DNA of 64,000 nucleotides, taken from assembly GCF_003286595.3 (NCBI RefSeq), contig NZ_CP132985.1:124001-188000 (forward strand), given 5' to 3'. This DNA is from Aerococcus mictus. Lineage in GTDB: Bacteria; Bacillota; Bacilli; Lactobacillales; Aerococcaceae. The number at the start of each line of letters is the position of its first letter. Position 1 is the first letter of the stretch. Under the pieces are notes generated by a model, which worked only from the letters and a program-made list of their open reading frames with translations, ran no database searches and was not told the DNA's origin. The translations under genes were made by a program, and so were the position numbers. This document shows positions 8,163-17,396 of this stretch, one piece after another.

Positions 8163-9818
8163 ATGGCAAAGAAAAAATGGCAAGCGCCAGTTAAGAAGAA
8201 TCAAATACTCGATGTCACCATCACTGACCTAACTTATGAAGGCATGGGTGTGGCTAAAATCGACCGCTACCCCCTCTTCATTCAAAATGCCTTGGTGGGG
8301 GAGGACTGCCAGGTCAAGGTGGTTAAAGTGCTCAAGAAGTTTGCCTTTGCGATTGTCCTCAAACGCTATAATGATGCGGATAGTCGCGTTCCCCTCCGTG
8401 ATGAAAATGGCCTAAGAACGGGAACCATGCCCCTCCAACACATGGCCTATCCCGCCCAGCTCGCTTTCAAGCGCCAACAGGTGATCAACAGCTTACAAAA
8501 ACAAGGCCTGCTTGACCAAACCCAAGTCCTAGAAACCATCGGCATGGAAGAGCCTTGGCACTACCGCAATAAGGCTCAAATTCCGATTGGCCAAGCGGAT
8601 GGCCAGCTCTATACTGGCTTTTACCGCAAGGGGTCCCATAAATTAGTCCCTATGACTGATTACCAAATTCAACTGCCTGGGATTGACCAGACCTTACAAA
8701 AAGTAGTGACCATCCTTAACCAGTATCCCATTTCTGCCTATGATGAAGACTCCCATCAAGGCCTACTCCGCCATCTGATCGTTCGCCAGGGTTACTATAC
8801 TGGCCAAGTCATGTTGGTGATTGTGATTAATGGGAAAATGCTCCCTGATGAAGAGAAAATCGTTGCAGCACTCAAAGCTGAAATTCCTGACTTAGTTTCT
8901 ATTGTGATTAATTCTAACCAGAAAAATACCAATGTTATTATGGGCCAAGACCAACGGGTGGTTTATGGCGAGGACCTTTATGAAGACCGCATGTTTGACT
9001 TGACCTTTCGGATTTCCTCCAAGTCTTTCTTCCAGGTCAACACCAGCCAAGCGGAAAAACTCTACCATCAAGCCCTGGAAGCCGCTGATCTTAAGGGCGA
9101 TGAAGTGGTGGTGGACGCTTATTGTGGGATTGGGACCATTTCGCTTTGTCTCGCCCAAGCCGCTAAAGAGGTCTATGGGGTCGAGGTAGTTCCTGATGCC
9201 ATTGACCAAGCCCGCGAAAACGCTCAGCTCAATGGACTGGATAATGTGACCTTCCAAGCTGGAAAAGCAGAAGAAGTCATCCAGGACTGGGTCCAAGCGG
9301 GACTTAAACCCGATGTCGTTGTCGTTGACCCACCACGCAAGGGGCTAGCGGAAGACTTTATCCAGTCTGTCTTAGAGGTCCAACCGCCTAAAATCGTCTA
9401 TGTCTCCTGCAATCCTGCCACTCTAGCCCGTGATTTAGCTAAATTTGTCGACCAGGGCTATCAACTGGGTAAGGTTCAACCCGTAGATATGTTCCCGCAA
9501 ACCCACCACGTTGAGACGGTAGCTCTGTTGTCCAAACTAAATACAGAACATCATTTAGATATAGAAATAGGGGAAGATGAATTATCTGAAATTGACTTTT
9601 CAAAAGACGCAACTTATGGAGAAATTAAAAAGTATGTGTTAGATAAATACGGACTAAAAGTTTCAAGCCTATATATTGCACAAATAAAAAGGAAACATGG
9701 TCTAATAGAGAGAGAAAATTATAATTTTAGTAAGAAAGAAAATCAAAGAGTGCCAAATTGCCCAGAAGAAAAAGAAAAAGCAATCGAAGATGCTTTAGAG
9801 CATTTTGGAATGATTTAA
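8163..9818 (+). CDS. rlmD: RlmD-family 23S rRNA (uracil-5-)-methyltransferase with element-derived C-terminus
   Basis: 551 aa. N-terminal TRAM domain (residues ~8-67), then the TrmA/RlmD methyltransferase domain: FFQVNTSQAEKLY, SAM-binding DAYCGIGTISL, DPPRKGL and the catalytic cysteine in YVSCNPATLARDL. The four Fe-S cysteines of E. coli RlmD are absent. Codons 1-452 have host base composition; from about 9520 the DNA turns AT-rich and encodes ~99 extra residues (a YIAQIKRKHGL-type tail). That tail is supplied by the inserted element and replaces the native end. The family would normally stop soon after HVETV. ATG start with GAGAGGAT upstream. Confidence 0.88.
   Translation: MAKKKWQAPVKKNQILDVTITDLTYEGMGVAKIDRYPLFIQNALVGEDCQVKVVKVLKKFAFAIVLKRYNDADSRVPLRDENGLRTGTMPLQHMAYPAQLAFKRQQVINSLQKQGLLDQTQVLETIGMEEPWHYRNKAQIPIGQADGQLYTGFYRKGSHKLVPMTDYQIQLPGIDQTLQKVVTILNQYPISAYDEDSHQGLLRHLIVRQGYYTGQVMLVIVINGKMLPDEEKIVAALKAEIPDLVSIVINSNQKNTNVIMGQDQRVVYGEDLYEDRMFDLTFRISSKSFFQVNTSQAEKLYHQALEAADLKGDEVVVDAYCGIGTISLCLAQAAKEVYGVEVVPDAIDQARENAQLNGLDNVTFQAGKAEEVIQDWVQAGLKPDVVVVDPPRKGLAEDFIQSVLEVQPPKIVYVSCNPATLARDLAKFVDQGYQLGKVQPVDMFPQTHHVETVALLSKLNTEHHLDIEIGEDELSEIDFSKDATYGEIKKYVLDKYGLKVSSLYIAQIKRKHGLIERENYNFSKKENQRVPNCPEEKEKAIEDALEHFGMI
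9505..9540 (+). other. attL: rlmD/element junction
   Basis: The frame passes from native HHVETV into ALLSKLN of the element. The core shared with the right end is CGGT at 9517-9520 within GTTGAGACGGTAG, matching GTCGAAGCGGTTG at 22287-22299. A short imperfect core is what large serine recombinases leave. Confidence 0.75.
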
Positions 9819-10175
9819 ATAATATCTAAGATTGAAAATTTTAAAATTAAGACTTAAAAACTTTAAGATTAAAAAGATATGTACTTCTTATATAACCTAA
9901 GAAGATTAATTGAAAATCAGGGGAACGATGATGGTAAAATAAAAAATTTTAACAACTAAAGAAGAATTAGGCATTATTGCCAAAGAGGTTTTTATGAAGT
10001 TAAAAATACTGAAAAAGACTTGTTAGAATTGAAAATTTTAGATCATTGTGCAGGGTTTCGTGTCATAATAGTGATAGAGGCAAATAGTTATGTAAATATA
10101 AAGAGTTCAAGACTTCTACCAAAGTTTAAAACTCAAAAAATAAATAGTTGGTGTGCTGCTTAGAGTAACCATTTT
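9819..10175 (+). other. Non-coding AT-rich stretch with decayed coding remnants
   Basis: No intact gene. Short open pieces occur, for example near 9990-10160, broken by stops in all frames. I do not recognise a family. It separates the rlmD tail from the IS3 remnant. Confidence 0.4.
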
Positions 10176-10289
10176 GATAATGTGGATGCGAAGCAAAAAG
10201 AGATAATCAGACTTCGTAAAAAATTGAAACAGGTTGAAATGGAGAATGATATTTTAAAGCAAGCTGCATTACTGTTAGGCAAAAAATAG
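10176..10289 (+). pseudogene. IS3 orfA fragment
   Basis: The last ~37 codons of an IS3 orfA: a leucine-zipper-like segment ([19 protein letters not shown]) ending [10 protein letters not shown]. The A-run just before its stop would allow the usual -1 frameshift into orfB. The helix-turn-helix 5' part is missing. Confidence 0.7.
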
Positions 10290-11125
10290 ACCTCATTATC
10301 TCGAACCGAGATAAATATAGCATTAGTGCAATGTGTAGACTACTTGGGGTCACAAGAAGTTTAGTCTATTATCATTTGAACAAAGAAAAAGATGTGAAAT
10401 TAGATGAAGATGAAAAACTAATAGAAGAAATAAAAGAAATATTCAGAAGAAGTAGAAACAACTATGGAACACGCAAAATAAAAAAAGAACTAGGGAAAAT
10501 TGGATATAAAATATCGAGAAGAAAAATAGGCCGAATAATGAAGAAAAATGGCCTAGTCTCAAACTATACAGTAGCACAATATAAAGTAATAAGATCCAAA
10601 TGCAACGAAGAAGACATCCCTGACCTTTTAAATAGATAATTTGACAATAGAGACTATTTAGAAGCAATAGTAAGCGACCTAACATATGTAAGAGTAGGAA
10701 AAACATGGAATTATATATGTTTAATAATAGACTTAAACAGCCGTGAAATAATAGGATACTCATCAGGTAAAAACAAAGATGCAAATCTAGTAGCAGAAGC
10801 ATTTTACTCAATAAGGCAGCCACTAAATCGTATAAAAATATTTCACACAGACAGAGGAAGAGAATTTAAAAATATAAAAATAGAAGAAATATTAAAGGTA
10901 TTTGGGATAAAAAGATCGCTAAGTAAAAAAGGAAGCCCATATGATAACGCAGTAAGCGAAGCAGTCAATAAAGTAATGAAGACAGAATTCATATATCAGG
11001 AGAACTTTACTAATTTCCAAGAACTTAATCTAAAATTAGCAGAATACGTATATTGGTATAATAACCTAAGAATTCATGGATCTTTAGGATATAAAACACC
11101 AGTAGAATATAGAAAAGCAGAATAA
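10283..11125 (+). pseudogene. IS3 orfB transposase, nonsense-disrupted
   Basis: Readable in one frame from about 10283 ([21 protein letters not shown]) to the stop at 11123-11125, with an in-frame TAA at 10637-10639 where CAA would give NRQFDNRDY. The DDE residues are present: SDLTYV, HTDRGREF and SEA, the last two 35 residues apart. The only obvious lesion is the nonsense codon. The transposase is presumed dead, although a point reversion would restore it. Confidence 0.85.
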
Positions 11126-11126
11126 A

Positions 11127-11262
11127 AAGCTCTGGAAGTTTCATAAATTAAATAAAATATATGAACAGACTGTCAAGGGCAAATTTCAATGAAATTTGGG
11201 CGAAGCCTTTACCCTTGATTGTCTGAGAATATATTTTATAATCTAAAGAAACTTTCAAGCTT
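11127..11262. repeat. 136-bp nested inverted repeat after the IS3 orfB
   Basis: Outer arms AAGCTCTGGAAGTTTC (11127-11142) and GAAACTTTCAAGCTT (11248-11262). Middle arms AAATAAAATATAT and ATATATTTTAT. Inner arms AGACTGTCAAGGG and CCCTTGATTGTCT flank a small AAATTTCAATGAAATTT core. The whole segment can fold into one long hairpin. It may be a strong terminator for the IS or two inverted IS ends. Confidence 0.8.
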
Positions 11263-11523
11263 GATAATGTTCGGTTATAAATTGTCTAAAAAAGGGTTGC
11301 CATTCCATGTATTTGGGTTCATTAGAAGAATGCCGAGCAATGGGTAACATGACGCTGATGTGTTTATACACAAAAAAGCTACACGTGCGTTGGCTGACAA
11401 CAGGGAGCTAAGTAAATTAACACCAGCTAAAATGTTTGACGCTATTAATAAATGACAAGTATATGAAATTGGTTTTACCTAGTTTAAAAAAGAAATTATA
11501 ATGAAAATATGGAGGCTAAGAAT
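11263..11523 (+). other. Decayed coding remnant before the metallochaperone gene
   Basis: Broken frames around 11290-11455 still read as protein-like (for example FHVFGFIRRMP and ALADNRELSKLTPAKMFDAI) but contain stops. Family not recognised. GGAGG at 11511-11515 belongs to the next gene. Confidence 0.4.
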
Positions 11524-12003
<480 letters not shown>

Positions 12004-12008
12004 TTACA

Positions 12009-12112
12009 GTCGATATGTTCCTACAAACGAGAGCCAATCTTTGATATGTTTCCATCTACGAGCGTGGATATGTTCCCCATAACCTTAGGGGTTGAGAATG
12101 CAGTTTTGATAG
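12009..12112 (+). pseudogene. Degenerate repeated remnants of an rlmD/rum 3' end
   Basis: Three copies of a GATATGTTcc block (12012, 12042 and 12067). The last two lie in one frame that reads FDMFPSTSVDMFPITLGVEN then AVLI, close to the VDMFPQTHHVETVALL end of RlmD at 9487-9530. They look like scars of earlier integrations into rum-type targets carried inside the element. Confidence 0.55.
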
Positions 12113-12399
12113 CTATCAAGGCAACTCGACACACGTTGAAGCAGCAATTCTGATGACGTATTGTGGTTTGGACAAGGAATAATAGGAGTCAACCACAACA
12201 TGTAGTGGTTTGAGTACGAAAATCGGGTCAAAAACAGGCTAAAAAATACCGTTTTTTGACCCTTTTAAATAGGGCATTTGACAGATGACATTTGATGTTT
12301 CGGGATTAAAAATCCATAGGGTGAGGTAGATTAGCACAGAACTTTATTGAATAGAGAAATTAAAAGTGATATAATCAGTTGCATAAGGAGGAGTTAAAT

Positions 12400-12447
12400 A
12401 TGTGTACATGTATTGCAGTAGTAGATATTACTTTATCTCATTTATAA
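12400..12447 (+). CDS. Erm leader peptide 1
   Basis: 15 residues, MCTCIAVVDITLSHL, with AAGGAGGAG eight nt upstream. It matches the first leader of the Erm(A) family (MCT-IAVV-ITLSH pattern). The IAVV stretch is the presumed drug-dependent stall site. Confidence 0.88.
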   Translation: MCTCIAVVDITLSHL

Positions 12448-12473
12448 TGAAAAAAATTAAAGGAGGTAAAGGT

Positions 12474-12533
12474 ATGGGTATGTTTTCTATATTTGTTATT
12501 GAGAGATTTCATTATCAACTAAACCAAAAATAA
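12474..12533 (+). CDS. Erm leader peptide 2
   Basis: 19 residues starting MGMFSIFVIERFHYQ, with AAAGGAGG upstream. It carries the IFVI stall motif of Erm(C)/Erm(A) leaders. It controls the downstream hairpin that hides the methylase RBS. Confidence 0.9.
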   Translation: MGMFSIFVIERFHYQLNQK

Positions 12534-12590
12534 TTGGTTATAATGAGCTCTTAAGATTAGTTCATTATAACCGGCAAGGAGAAGGTTATA

Positions 12591-13322
12591 ATGAAACAGA
12601 AAAACCCGAAAAATACGCAAAATTTCATTACATCTAAAAAGCATGTAAAGGAAATATTAAAATATACGAATATCAATAAACAAGATAAAATAATAGAAAT
12701 TGGGTCAGGAAAAGGACATTTTACCAAGGAACTTGTGGAAATGAGTCAACGGGTGAATGCTATAGAGATTGATGAAGGTTTATGTCATGCCACGAAAAAA
12801 GCAGTTGAACCTTTTCAGAATATAAAAGTTATTCATGAGGATATTTTGAAGTTTAGCTTTCCTAAAAATACAGACTATAAAATATTTGGTAATATTCCCT
12901 ACAATATTAGTACTGATATTGTAAAAAAGATTGCTTTTGATAGTCAAGCGAAATATAGCTACCTTATTGTAGAGAGGGGATTTGCTAAAAGGTTGCAAAA
13001 TACCCAACGAGCTTTAGGTTTGCTGTTAATGGTGGAAATGGATATAAAAATTCTTAAAAAAGTGCCACGAGCATATTTTCACCCTAAGCCTAATGTAGAT
13101 TCTGTATTGATTGTACTTGAAAGGCATAAACCATTTATTTTAAAGAAGGACTACAAAAAGTATAGATTTTTCGTTTATAAATGGGTAAACAGGGAATATC
13201 ATGTTCTTTTTACTAAAAATCAATTAAGACAGGTGCTGAAGCATGCGAATGTTACTGATCTTGATAAATTATCCAATGAACAATTTTTGTCTGTTTTCAA
13301 TAGTTACAAATTATTTCAATAA
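12591..13322 (+). CDS. erm(A): 23S rRNA (adenine(2058)-N6)-methyltransferase Erm(A), TR subclass
   Basis: 243 aa rRNA adenine dimethylase. SAM-binding motif [10 protein letters not shown] (residues ~41-50), motif [10 protein letters not shown] and the later [11 protein letters not shown] are intact. Length, termini (MKQKNPKN and NSYKLFQ) and the two leader peptides match the erm(TR) subclass of erm(A) known from streptococci. It methylates A2058 and gives macrolide-lincosamide-streptogramin B resistance, probably inducible here. Base composition follows the element. A strong terminator follows. Confidence 0.95.
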   Translation: MKQKNPKNTQNFITSKKHVKEILKYTNINKQDKIIEIGSGKGHFTKELVEMSQRVNAIEIDEGLCHATKKAVEPFQNIKVIHEDILKFSFPKNTDYKIFGNIPYNISTDIVKKIAFDSQAKYSYLIVERGFAKRLQNTQRALGLLLMVEMDIKILKKVPRAYFHPKPNVDSVLIVLERHKPFILKKDYKKYRFFVYKWVNREYHVLFTKNQLRQVLKHANVTDLDKLSNEQFLSVFNSYKLFQ

Positions 13323-13333
13323 ATTAAAAATAA

Positions 13334-13372
13334 TTAAGCGTTCTCTAACTTTAAGAGAACGCTTAATCTTAT
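13334..13372 (+). terminator. Terminator after erm(A)
   Basis: ATTAAGCGTTCTCT and AGAGAACGCTTAAT with a 7-nt loop, followed by CTTATTA. The 14-bp stem is perfect; the T-tract is weak. Confidence 0.8.
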
Positions 13373-13587
13373 TACATTGAAAAATGCATTCTATTATTTT
13401 CAATTATTATGATATAACATAACTATCATTTTACTTATTTGCATATTTGCACGAAAATATAGTTATCGACGACTATTCTGATAATAGCAACTAATATAGT
13501 CAATGATAACTCAAAATTTATTGATATAGTAGGTATATGTGCAACTAATTAATGAAGAAATAATATTTAAAGGAATTTGAAATGTAG

Positions 13588-13632
13588 CAAATAGATGTAT
13601 TAGAATATCTGATATTCTAATACATCTATTTG
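13588..13632. repeat. Perfect 21-bp inverted repeat hairpin
   Basis: CAAATAGATGTATTAGAATAT, three-base spacer, then its exact complement. It sits alone in the 13323-13746 intergenic region. It may be a terminator for a lost gene or a protein-binding site; its use is unknown. Confidence 0.75.
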
Positions 13633-13672
13633 TATATAAATCAAGATTAAATATCGAGAATATGGTGGCGAA

Positions 13673-13713
13673 GTTTAGGTCAACTAAAGACCAATAAACT
13701 TCGTCATTTTTTT
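13673..13713 (+). terminator. Leader terminator upstream of the ICE hypothetical gene
   Basis: GCGAAGTTTAGGTC pairs with GACCAATAAACTTCGT and is followed by T7. It lies only ~30 nt before the next gene, so it may act as an attenuator, like those in the Tn916 ardA region. Confidence 0.65.
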
Positions 13714-13746
13714 ATGCTTAAAAATAGAAAGAAAGGATTGGGAACA

Positions 13747-14436
13747 ATGTCAAAATTATTTATGTATGGTACATCCTTGGAAGGAATAGAGCAATTGATG
13801 GTTATGGTTCCAAATTTCCAGCCAAGAGGAAATGGAATAATCATCAATAATTATTTTAATTGCCAAGGGGGTGATGGAGATTGCAAGATTGGTGTGATTA
13901 ATGTTGATGATGATTGTAAGGAGTGTGGACACATTGGTTCAAACTTCAAAATCAATGTGGATAGATGTAGATATAATGATCTAGTCAGAGAGTGCTTTGG
14001 AAAGATAAATAATTATTATTTAAAGGAAAGATTAGAAAGTCTAGCAAATAATTTCAAGGGGGAAATCTTTTTAAATCATAACCACAAAGAAAGATTCTAT
14101 AATTTTCTTCGAAACCAAGATCTAGATATTCATGATATATCCCCAAGATTTATTGCTATCCTATTTTTACTTACTGCCGATGAAAATCTATGGAAGGTTT
14201 CTGAAAATCATATTTTAAATGTTAAGTTTGGCTTAAAACAAATATGTCTTCGGGATATAGATACCAATGGCTATGCTTTATACCAAACTGCAAAGACCCT
14301 ATCAACTGGAAAGGAGTGTATAAGAATCAATGAGCTAGCAGATAGGGAATTAATAGATGACTATATATTTAAATCAATAATTAACTCTGCCTTAATCAAT
14401 AGATACGGGACAGAGTTATTTTTAATTAATAAATAG
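13747..14436 (+). CDS. Conserved ICE hypothetical protein (DUF6075-like C-terminal half)
   Basis: 229 aa from ATG 13747. The N-terminal part (YGTSLEGIEQLM, PNFQPRGNGIIINNYF) and a Cys-rich CKECGH segment are followed by a region (FLLTADENLWKV, GYALYQTAKTLSTG) that resembles a domain common in Clostridial and streptococcal conjugative elements. I know no proven function. Its neighbour is an ArdA-annotated family remnant, which often accompanies it in ICE accessory regions. Seems intact. Confidence 0.55.
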   Translation: MSKLFMYGTSLEGIEQLMVMVPNFQPRGNGIIINNYFNCQGGDGDCKIGVINVDDDCKECGHIGSNFKINVDRCRYNDLVRECFGKINNYYLKERLESLANNFKGEIFLNHNHKERFYNFLRNQDLDIHDISPRFIAILFLLTADENLWKVSENHILNVKFGLKQICLRDIDTNGYALYQTAKTLSTGKECIRINELADRELIDDYIFKSIINSALINRYGTELFLINK

Positions 14437-14451
14437 AATGGAGGAAAAAGA

Positions 14452-14952
14452 TTGAATATAACTATTAAAAAATCAAGGGATGATGATAAAAGAAAAACCA
14501 TATGGATTCCAATGGAGGAAGATAAACTACAAGAGGTATGCAATGAATTAGGAATAGAAATGAGTACAAGGTCAAACTGTTATATAGAAGGCAGTAGGGA
14601 TGAAAGATTTTCAAATATACTGGCTGATAAAAATGTAAATATAGATGAACTAAACTATTTAATGAAAAGATTTGATGGGTTCAGTCCAAGGGAAATAGAA
14701 AAGTTTTGTGCTGCGACCTTTACAGAAGAACCTAATACAATGGCAGATTTAGTAAGCCTAAGTTTCAACTTGCATTGCTATAGCCTTATAAATAACTTCA
14801 GCGATTTTGATAAGCTAGGCAAGGATCTATATTAAACTGAGAAAATGGCAGTAGCAACTAAAGAATTAGATGAACTAGATGGAGAAGAATATGCAATGGA
14901 AGTAATAAAAAACAATAAAAGTGCTAGAGTAACTCCTTATTTCGTCTTTTGA
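14452..14952 (+). pseudogene. ArdA-annotated antirestriction-like protein, nonsense-disrupted and truncated
   Basis: TTG start after GGAGG. The first 127 codons (MNITIKKSRDDDKRK, NIDELNYLMKRFDGF, NLHCYSLINNFSDF) match a family in ICE accessory regions commonly annotated as antirestriction ArdA. A TAA at 14833-14835 stands where TTA would continue LYLTEKM. The same frame then reads TEKMAVATKELDELDG on to 14952, where the match ends in RVTPY and unrelated sequence begins. It carries both a point nonsense mutation and a 3' truncation. Confidence 0.6.
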
Positions 14953-15284
14953 CTCATCAAGTATTTTTAATATTCTTGGTGCCTATTTTTGTATTAAATG
15001 TAATAAATGAAAAGTTTATATGTATACAGAAAGACTATATGGTAATATATTCAATTAACGAGAAAAAGAATATTAGAAAGATATTTTATATTATTTTGGG
15101 GACTGAATTAATATTTTATATTTTGGGACAAATTTTTTTTCAAGGAATTAATTATTTTATAACAGGTGAAGTGTATTTAATTAGTATTAAGTTTAATGTA
15201 TTAACAATTTTAGAAATTCTATCTGCAAGTTATATAGTTCTATCTATTTTATTACTATTAAAAAAGGATTTGTTTACTATATAA
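14949..15284 (+). pseudogene. Membrane protein fragment
   Basis: Open frame of 111 codons beginning at the break point of the preceding gene, with no RBS at its first codon. Hydrophobic segments: LIFLVPIFVLNVI, IFYIILGTELIFYILG and ILEILSASYIVLSILLLL. It looks like the interior of a multi-spanning permease that lost its 5' end. Family not recognised. Confidence 0.4.
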
Positions 15285-15301
15285 ACTATTACATTTTATT
15301 A

Positions 15302-15481
15302 ATGGTACTTTTAGTAGTTAATAGTGGATATATTACATTTCCGATGACTATAAAAGTTTTAAGTTTACTACAACATGATTATATAAAACTACTACTATCA
15401 AGAACATTTTTGTTTTTGTTAACCTTCTTTATTTTTAAAATGTCTCTTAAAAGATATAGTAGTAAATTTTATGGTGGATAA
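15302..15481 (+). CDS. Small membrane polypeptide, possibly the end of the preceding fragment
   Basis: 59 codons from an ATG at 15302 in a different frame from the preceding fragment. It has a hydrophobic start (VLLVVNSGYITF) and a C-terminal FLFLLTFFIFKM helix, then a basic tail. It abuts the next gene by two nt. It may be the C-terminal part of the decayed permease after a frameshift. Confidence 0.35.
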   Translation: MVLLVVNSGYITFPMTIKVLSLLQHDYIKLLLSRTFLFLLTFFIFKMSLKRYSSKFYGG

Positions 15482-15483
15482 TA

Positions 15484-15813
15484 ATGGATAAATTGGCATA
15501 TATTGGAGTTATAAATCATGATGAAAATGTTGAATATCCATTAAATTTTTCCAGTGATGGTATTTATGAAGTTGTTTGTAAATTTAATGGTGGATGTGAA
15601 ATAAAAATCAAATCAAGTAATTATATAGATGCTCATGAAATTCATAAAGATTATTATAAATTTCACATTAATGTTTTTCTGCCAATTATTGGACTAATAG
15701 GTTTAGTATATGGGGTAAAGGAAAAGGATAAGTTGTTTATGGCATTAAATATCCTTTTGATTTTATTACTTCCTATAACAATGTTCGTAGGTCATCTAGT
15801 AGGATCTCCTTAA
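15484..15813 (+). CDS. Hypothetical protein with C-terminal membrane segments
   Basis: 109 aa. The first ~60 residues are soluble and beta-rich (NFSSDGIYEVVCKF, GGCEIKIK). Two hydrophobic helices follow (NVFLPIIGLIGLVYGV and LFMALNILLILLLPITMFV). ATG two nt after the previous frame's stop with GGTGGA upstream suggests coupling. Family unknown. Confidence 0.45.
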   Translation: MDKLAYIGVINHDENVEYPLNFSSDGIYEVVCKFNGGCEIKIKSSNYIDAHEIHKDYYKFHINVFLPIIGLIGLVYGVKEKDKLFMALNILLILLLPITMFVGHLVGSP

Positions 15814-16285
15814 GTAATATAATAAGCTTAGAGTAAAATTTTGTAAATAATCTTAAAAAGATATAAGTTTATCTGCTTATAGCATTTTATCTCTCCACTT
15901 CCTTCCCATAAGTGATTTTCATAGTTTTTCCTATACTGAAAAAGGTCAGAAAATTCTTCTTTATTCAAAGAATGCTCTTGCATAAGGGTATTCTTTTTTA
16001 TTGCAACTTATCGAGTCTGATTAATATTTCTTTTATGTTTGGTAATATTTTATAGATTTCTAAAATTTCATTAGTAGCTATTTTATAAATAGAAAGTTCG
16101 ATATAATACTTCTCTGTAAATTGGTTTTATTCAGTTTTTTTACATTTTTATACTTCATGATGTAAGATCTTTATTTCAGTTTCAATTTTTTAAAATTTAT
16201 TCAGTGGATGTTGTATATCATAAGAAAATAACTAGCTTTAAATCAATTTCTCCAAACCTAGATTTTATATCTACATCTATTTATT
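15814..16285. other. Intergenic region, right part of the decayed block
   Basis: No gene. An imperfect hairpin AAAGAATGC..GGTATTCTTTTTT (15968-15998) resembles a terminator for the plus-strand genes. The rest is AT-rich with no further recognisable signal; it may hold one boundary of the integrase/Rep module. Confidence 0.4.
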
Positions 16286-17266
16286 TTAGTACAGATAAGA
16301 TTGAGCGATTACATCAATACGATTATGTCCTAAGTATTTGCTGGTTATTAACATAGCTTTTCGATCTAATATTTCTCCAGCTCTATCATTTCTCATGATG
16401 TATCTTTCTCCTCCTTCTGAAATTAAACCACCAGGTATTTCATCTATTGGTCTTGCATAATGATTATAAATTCTCTTGGCGTATACTGCTCTGTAATGGT
16501 GGTTATCATAATGAGAAGGTAACTTTGGTGCTATTTTAATTTCTCCAGCTTCTTTAAAAATATTTATTATCTCATCTGTTTCTTCTTTATCTTTCCCCAT
16601 GATTAAAGTTAAGCGTTTTTTCCCACCTTTTCCTTGTCTAACTTTTACATAATATTTCCCGTTGATTTCTTTTAAATCAACCCCTCTTACAGCTTCCATT
16701 TCTTTTTTTCTTAATCCTGTAGAGCTTGTTATTTTAGAAAATTTTCTTTCTAGCTCTTCTGATATGTGTTTATCTCTTTTAGTTTCATATCGACTTCTTT
16801 TAATTGATTTTCTTGTCCTTGGAGGTGTCGCTATAAAGTTTGTAGATGATGTTCTTAAAACCTTTGCTACAGCTGATTTAGATGTGCTAATTGAGTAAGC
16901 AGATAAGCCTTGATTTGTTAAGTTTTTAAGATATTCATTTACGTGTTCTGTTTTAACTTGTTGTATTTTCTTTATTTCAGGATTATTTTCTTTCAAATAT
17001 TCTGCAAATTTATAACATTGTTTTTTATATGTCTTATAGGTTGTAACGCTATAAATTTTATTTTTTGTTGTAGTTGATAAATCATTTTTGTCGTTATTTC
17101 TTGATGTACTCATACCATCATTTAACATTTTTGTTAATCTATCATAAATCTGATTTTTTAAAATGTTTTTTTGCTTTCTTTTATCCCATTTTTTAGTTTT
17201 TTTCTTTTCGTTATCTATTATTTCAAATGCTTTGTTAAAAGCTTCGTGTGTGATATTAAAAGACAT
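16286..17266 (-). CDS. Tyrosine recombinase/integrase
   Basis: 326 aa. The N-terminal ~150 residues include a SAM-like core-binding domain (TTYKTYKKQCYKFAEYLKEN). The catalytic domain shows Arg in TGLRKKEMEAV, Lys in QGKGGKKR, the HxxR pair in NHHYRAVYA, His in KYLGHNRID and the terminal Tyr in IAQSYLY, so it should be active. It is divergent from the rep gene across a ~590-bp structured non-coding region. This pairing suggests it belongs to an integrating plasmid or phage-like replicon nested within the larger element. Confidence 0.75.
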   Translation of the reverse strand: MSFNITHEAFNKAFEIIDNEKKKTKKWDKRKQKNILKNQIYDRLTKMLNDGMSTSRNNDKNDLSTTTKNKIYSVTTYKTYKKQCYKFAEYLKENNPEIKKIQQVKTEHVNEYLKNLTNQGLSAYSISTSKSAVAKVLRTSSTNFIATPPRTRKSIKRSRYETKRDKHISEELERKFSKITSSTGLRKKEMEAVRGVDLKEINGKYYVKVRQGKGGKKRLTLIMGKDKEETDEIINIFKEAGEIKIAPKLPSHYDNHHYRAVYAKRIYNHYARPIDEIPGGLISEGGERYIMRNDRAGEILDRKAMLITSKYLGHNRIDVIAQSYLY

Positions 17267-17396
17267 AGAATGCTCCTTTCAAATATAACTATCTTTTTAA
17301 AATTAAAGCTCTTAAAATCGATTCTAGAGCCTTATTTGTTACTCTAATTGTTAAGACTAAGCTTTTTATACTACCGAGTCCGTAGAAGCTTCTAAG

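Larger units (their letters stand above)
10176..11125 (+). mobile_element. IS3-family (IS150-group-like) insertion sequence remnant
   Basis: Contains the end of orfA and most of orfB of an IS3-type element, lacking the orfA start and a recognisable left terminal repeat. orfB is interrupted by one nonsense codon. A long nested inverted repeat lies directly after it. Confidence 0.8.
12380..12590 (+). promoter_or_regulatory. erm(A)-type translational attenuator leader
   Basis: Two short leader ORFs with strong RBSs precede the methylase. After the second, GGTTATAATGA and TTCATTATAACC pair, and a following GGTTATAATG overlaps the methylase start. Macrolide-stalled ribosomes on the leader would open the erm RBS (AAGGAGAAGG). 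This is the known Erm(A)/Erm(C) arrangement. Confidence 0.85.
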
